From the NCBI GenBank assembly GCA_018399935.1, contig JAGYNP010000027.1, positions 1 through 6,265 on the forward strand: a DNA stretch of 6,265 nt, read 5' to 3'. The number at the start of each line of letters is the position of its first letter. Position 1 is the stretch's first letter. This document shows, one piece after another, positions 5,098-6,265 of this stretch. The notes under the pieces are model-generated. The model worked only from the letters and a program-made list of their open reading frames with translations. It did not search any database and was not told the origin of the DNA. This stretch comes from Candidatus Moraniibacteriota bacterium (GTDB lineage: Bacteria; Patescibacteriota; Minisyncoccia; Moranbacterales; DUUL01). A program made the translations under genes and the position numbers.

Positions 5098-5811
5098 ACT
5101 CAAATTATTATAAATCTCAACCACATCATCATGCTCATCCACCTTATCAAAAAAATTAGAATAAATTTCCAGTTCTTTATCTTCCAGTTCTAAAAGATTT
5201 TGAGGTAAATAAGTTAAACCAGCCTCTTTAATTTCCAATCCAGCTTCTTCTAAATTTTCTTTAACTAATTGCAATTCTTGAAAAGGAGTAAAAACTATAA
5301 AATTTCCATCTTCCGCTTTATAATCATCGGCTCCGCTTTCAATTAAAATTTCTTCTAGCTCCTCTTTATTCTTATTTATTTTTTTCAAAATCAATTTCCC
5401 AACCTGATCAAACTGCCAACTAATACTACCTCCTTCTACCATCTTCCCACCATTTTTAGTTAAGATCGTTCTAATTTCACTCAAAGTCCTGTTTTTATTG
5501 TCGCTAACTGCTTTGATTAACATTGCGACTTGATTTGGCCCATAAGCTTCAAAAAGATATTCCTCCAATTCAGCTTCATTTTTCAATTCACCACTACCTC
5601 TTTTGACAGCTTTGTCAATATTAGCCTTGGGCATATTCAAAGATTTGGCTTTATCAACAGCCATTTTTAATTGAAAATTGGTATCTGGGTCACTACCTTT
5701 TTTGGCTGATATAATAATTTCTTTGGAAAGCATTGAAAAAATTTTAGATCTTTTGGCGTCAGTAACCTCTTTTTTATGTTTTATTTTAGACCATTTATTA
5801 TGTCCAGACAT
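5095..5811 (-). CDS. yebC: YebC/PmpR (TACO1) family protein
   Basis: A 238-residue protein, normal for the family. YebC proteins were long annotated as transcriptional regulators; more recent work on the YebC/TACO1 family points to a role at the ribosome, easing translation through proline-rich stretches. Family blocks are MSGHNKW (1-7), DAKRSKIF (18-25), NMPKANIDKAVKRG (59-72), FEAYGPNQVAMLI (87-99), GGSISWQFD (127-135) and the C-terminal VDEHDDVVEIYNN (224-236). In the YGP block the usual glycine after PN is Gln94. The start is fixed by the conserved MSGHNKW terminus. AAGGAA lies 14 bases before ATG, and a sigma70-like promoter precedes it, so this gene probably heads a transcription unit running into ruvC. 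It ends with TAG, the only non-TAA stop among the complete genes. Confidence 0.96.
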   Translation of the reverse strand: MSGHNKWSKIKHKKEVTDAKRSKIFSMLSKEIIISAKKGSDPDTNFQLKMAVDKAKSLNMPKANIDKAVKRGSGELKNEAELEEYLFEAYGPNQVAMLIKAVSDNKNRTLSEIRTILTKNGGKMVEGGSISWQFDQVGKLILKKINKNKEELEEILIESGADDYKAEDGNFIVFTPFQELQLVKENLEEAGLEIKEAGLTYLPQNLLELEDKELEIYSNFFDKVDEHDDVVEIYNNLS

Positions 5812-5839
5812 ATTTTTTCTATTTATTCCTTGTTTATGA

Positions 5840-5872
5840 ATTCTATTCTAACTTTTTTATTTTATTTTTCAA
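5840..5872 (-). promoter_or_regulatory. Sigma70-type promoter of yebC
   Basis: On the minus strand, TTGAAA (5867-5872, 5 of 6 to TTGACA) is followed after 16 bases by TAGAAT (5845-5850, 5 of 6 to TATAAT). A second TAGAAT overlaps it at 5840-5845. The predicted start near 5838 would give a leader of about 27 bases containing AAGGAA. This is the best promoter match in the window and suggests that yebC, and perhaps the genes after it, is transcribed independently of xseA. Confidence 0.55.
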
Positions 5873-5899
5873 GAGAAGGTTATAATAAATTAAATATAT

Positions 5900-6265
5900 T
5901 TATTTTATTTTAGCCTTAATATAACCATCTTTTAGACGAATTTTGATTTTATCCCCTACTTTAATTTTCTTTATTGAATTCAAAACTTTTCCGTTTTCAG
6001 AAAATATTATTCCATAACCTTTTTTTAATATATTCTTAGGATTTAAAATTTTAATTTTAGTTTCTAAAAAAATGATCTTATCGAATTTATTTTTAAAATT
6101 ATTTTCAATTTTATAAATCAATTTATTTTTGAAATTTAAATTATTTTGTAAAACATTATTAGTTTGAAATATCTTTTCGTTAATAACCCTAAAATTTTTT
6201 TGTTTTAGCCGACTAAATTGATTAAAAAAAGTTTCCATTTTAAAACTAAGTTTATTTAAATAATT
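5900..6265 (-). CDS. xseA: Exonuclease VII large subunit, C-terminal fragment
   Basis: Only the last 121 codons are in the window; the frame stays open to the right edge, so the Met at 6238 is most likely internal and not the start. The final segment reads NPKNILKKGYGIIF, then ENGKVLNSIKKIKVGDKIKI and RLKDGYIKAKIK. This is the conserved end of XseA, which follows the pattern NP-x-x-x-L-x-[RK]-GY and ends in a small beta domain with GD and L-x-DG. The preceding Lys/Asn/Phe-rich stretch should be helical, as expected for the coiled-coil arm that binds XseB subunits. Exonuclease VII degrades single-stranded DNA from both ends in the cytoplasm. xseB, often directly downstream, is not there: yebC follows after 88 bases. 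I see no terminator hairpin after the stop. Confidence 0.88.
   Translation of the reverse strand, partial: NYLNKLSFKMETFFNQFSRLKQKNFRVINEKIFQTNNVLQNNLNFKNKLIYKIENNFKNKFDKIIFLETKIKILNPKNILKKGYGIIFSENGKVLNSIKKIKVGDKIKIRLKDGYIKAKIK

Noticed and set aside
5900..6238. A complete 112-residue small protein starting at ATG 6238
   Set aside because: The frame continues without a stop to the window edge and the C terminus matches the end of XseA, so this Met is taken as internal to a longer gene.
1..6265. Alternative genetic code with TGA reassigned
   Set aside because: No conserved frame is interrupted by TGA, Trp is encoded by TGG, and genes end in TAA or TAG; absence of TGA stops in seven genes is expected in AT-rich DNA and proves nothing.

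Overview
All supported genes lie on the minus strand, so transcription runs from high to low coordinates. The DNA is very AT-rich (about 30% GC by eye), genes are packed 1 to about 126 bases apart, and there is no gene-free stretch over 300 bases. The gene content, with a CoA-binding domain like that of ADP-forming acetate-CoA ligase, a shortened phosphoglycerate kinase and a SecF without a neighbouring SecD, together with few good Shine-Dalgarno sites, suggests a reduced-genome bacterium of the Patescibacteria/CPR type, probably Parcubacteria-like. This placement is inference; no marker gene here proves it. The standard genetic code works: the seven visible stop codons are six TAA and one TAG, with no TGA.

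Layout in transcription order: the 3' end of xseA, the large subunit of exonuclease VII (5900-6265, cut by the window edge); yebC (5095-5811) behind a recognisable sigma70-type promoter; ruvC, the Holliday junction resolvase (4465-4968); secF (3489-4391); a GT4-type glycosyltransferase (2336-3436); pgk (1276-2334), which starts one base after the glycosyltransferase stop codon; a PfkB-family sugar or nucleoside kinase (218-1228); and the first 50 codons of a CoA-binding protein, likely an ADP-forming acyl-CoA synthetase (1-151, cut by the window edge).

The right half is DNA repair and translation quality control (xseA, yebC, ruvC). The yebC-ruvC pairing is a common bacterial arrangement, but ruvA does not follow. 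The middle handles membrane and envelope work (secF, glycosyltransferase). The left half is central carbon metabolism: a sugar-type kinase, the ATP-forming glycolytic step of pgk, and possibly the ATP-forming acetate step, which would fit a fermentative, substrate-level-phosphorylation lifestyle.

The unexpected structure is between the genes. The two spacers around ruvC are degenerate short tandem arrays with different periods (about 7 nt upstream, 8 nt downstream). Each reaches the stop codon of the preceding gene, and the downstream one supplies the last codons of ruvC. A 10-bp hairpin that holds an AGGAG core partly in its loop lies between secF and the glycosyltransferase. I see no CRISPR array, RNA gene, insertion sequence or phage gene, and no clear new multi-gene system.
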